23,627 nt of DNA. Source: Desulfobacteraceae bacterium UBA2230 (GTDB lineage: Bacteria > Desulfobacterota > Desulfobacteria > Desulfobacterales > Desulfosarcinaceae). The stretch spans positions 1,089 to 24,715 of the forward strand of contig DDYQ01000070.1 in assembly GCA_002348005.1 (NCBI GenBank), written 5' to 3'. Position numbers and translations under genes: made by a program. Numbering within the stretch: the stretch's first letter is position 1; each line of letters starts with the position of its first letter. This document shows positions 23,342 to 23,627 of this stretch, piece by piece. The notes under the pieces were generated by a model. It searched no databases and was not told the origin of the DNA. It saw only the letters and a list, made by a program, of their open reading frames with translations.

Positions 23342-23394
23342 TGTTTCGCAGCCATTGCGGGTGAATGACCGGCTGACGGGGCGCATGCGAAACA
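23342..23394. repeat. Inverted repeat between the HEAT-repeat gene and the operon promoter
   Basis: TGTTTCGCA (23342-23350) and TGCGAAACA (23386-23394) form a perfect 9-bp inverted repeat separated by 35 bases. It begins just after the stop codon of the HEAT-repeat gene and ends 11 bases before the candidate -35 element, so it may be a transcript end or a two-site operator. No T-run supports a terminator. Confidence 0.35.
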
Positions 23395-23399
23395 ACGTT

Positions 23400-23627
23400 T
23401 TATGATGCTGCGGGTACGAGGGTACTGGGTTGAATGTGATGGCACACCCTTACGGCTGCCCGCCGAACACTCACCTGGGGATCCCGGGTCATGTCCAGGA
23501 TTCGCTCGCGCAAGGGGATAAGTTCGGCCGCCGGCGCGCCCTCCAGATGGGTCAGGGCGAGTTCGCGCACGCGGTGATCGGCGTCGAGCAGACATCGCCG
23601 GTATAGCCAAAGGTGATCCTGCGGCTC
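23400..23627 (-). CDS. C-terminal end of a HEAT-repeat protein (5' part beyond window)
   Basis: The minus strand is open from the window edge to TAA at 23400-23402, giving 75 residues. Two helical repeats of HEAT type are visible, LLDADHRVRELALTHL and MTRDPQVSVRRAAVRVC, each with the conserved Asp, Val and Arg pattern of a HEAT hairpin. HEAT arrays are scaffolds for protein contacts, so the function depends on the unseen N-terminal part. It points the same way as the four-gene operon, with 188 bases and a candidate promoter in between. Confidence 0.7.
   Translation of the reverse strand, partial: EPQDHLWLYRRCLLDADHRVRELALTHLEGAPAAELIPLRERILDMTRDPQVSVRRAAVRVCHHIQPSTLVPAAS

Overview
This GC-rich window (23.6 kb) reads as chromosome from a Gram-negative anaerobe, most likely a Desulfobacterota (former Deltaproteobacteria) member of the Desulfosarcina type. 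The pointers are a TAXI-type TRAP transporter with a DUF1850 partner, an octaheme hydroxylamine-oxidoreductase-like cytochrome c, a thioredoxin-like gene that needs UGA read as selenocysteine, and many short metabolic operons. This placement is inferred from gene content; no rRNA or marker gene is present. I see no phage genes, insertion sequences, CRISPR arrays, tRNAs or rRNAs.

Layout. 1-2680 (minus): TRAP-TAXI uptake operon (receptor, DUF1850 protein, fused permease cut by the window edge). 3044-5024 (plus): alkylation-repair pair, an Ada N-terminal/AraC/AlkA fusion overlapping ogt. 5197-7278 (plus): one uncertain ORF, then the octaheme cytochrome c. 7304-8014 (minus): a small membrane protein and a GIY-YIG protein. 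8210-11748 (plus): a four-gene operon of a biotin-synthase-like radical SAM enzyme and a complete NitT/TauT-type ABC importer. 11756-14193 (minus): a tandem UspA protein and a KbaZ/GatZ-like protein. 14362-14901 (plus): an unrecognised gene. 15020-16500 (minus): alanine aminotransferase alaC preceded by a promoter, an Ala-rich leader peptide and an intrinsic terminator. 16667-17233 (plus): selenocysteine-containing thioredoxin-like protein. 17374-18744 (plus): cobalt/nickel-type ABC ATPase and a histidine phosphatase. 18812-23211 (minus): a compact four-gene operon. 23400-23627 (minus): end of a HEAT-repeat gene.

Three things stand out. First, the alaC leader looks like a classical translation-coupled attenuator (consensus sigma70 promoter, 22-codon leader peptide with seven Ala codons, terminator with five U), which would let alanine supply control alanine synthesis. 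Second, the 18812-23211 operon joins an MshA-like glycosyltransferase, an MshB-like PIG-L deacetylase, a FemAB/BioF2-like GNAT protein and a fusion of an S51/cyanophycinase-like domain to a CysRS-type C-terminal domain. That parts list echoes low-molecular-weight thiol (mycothiol/bacillithiol) biosynthesis without matching any pathway I know. Third, the radical SAM/ABC operon suggests uptake and modification of an unidentified small molecule.

All protein assignments come from reading motifs and overall resemblance by eye; no database search was run.
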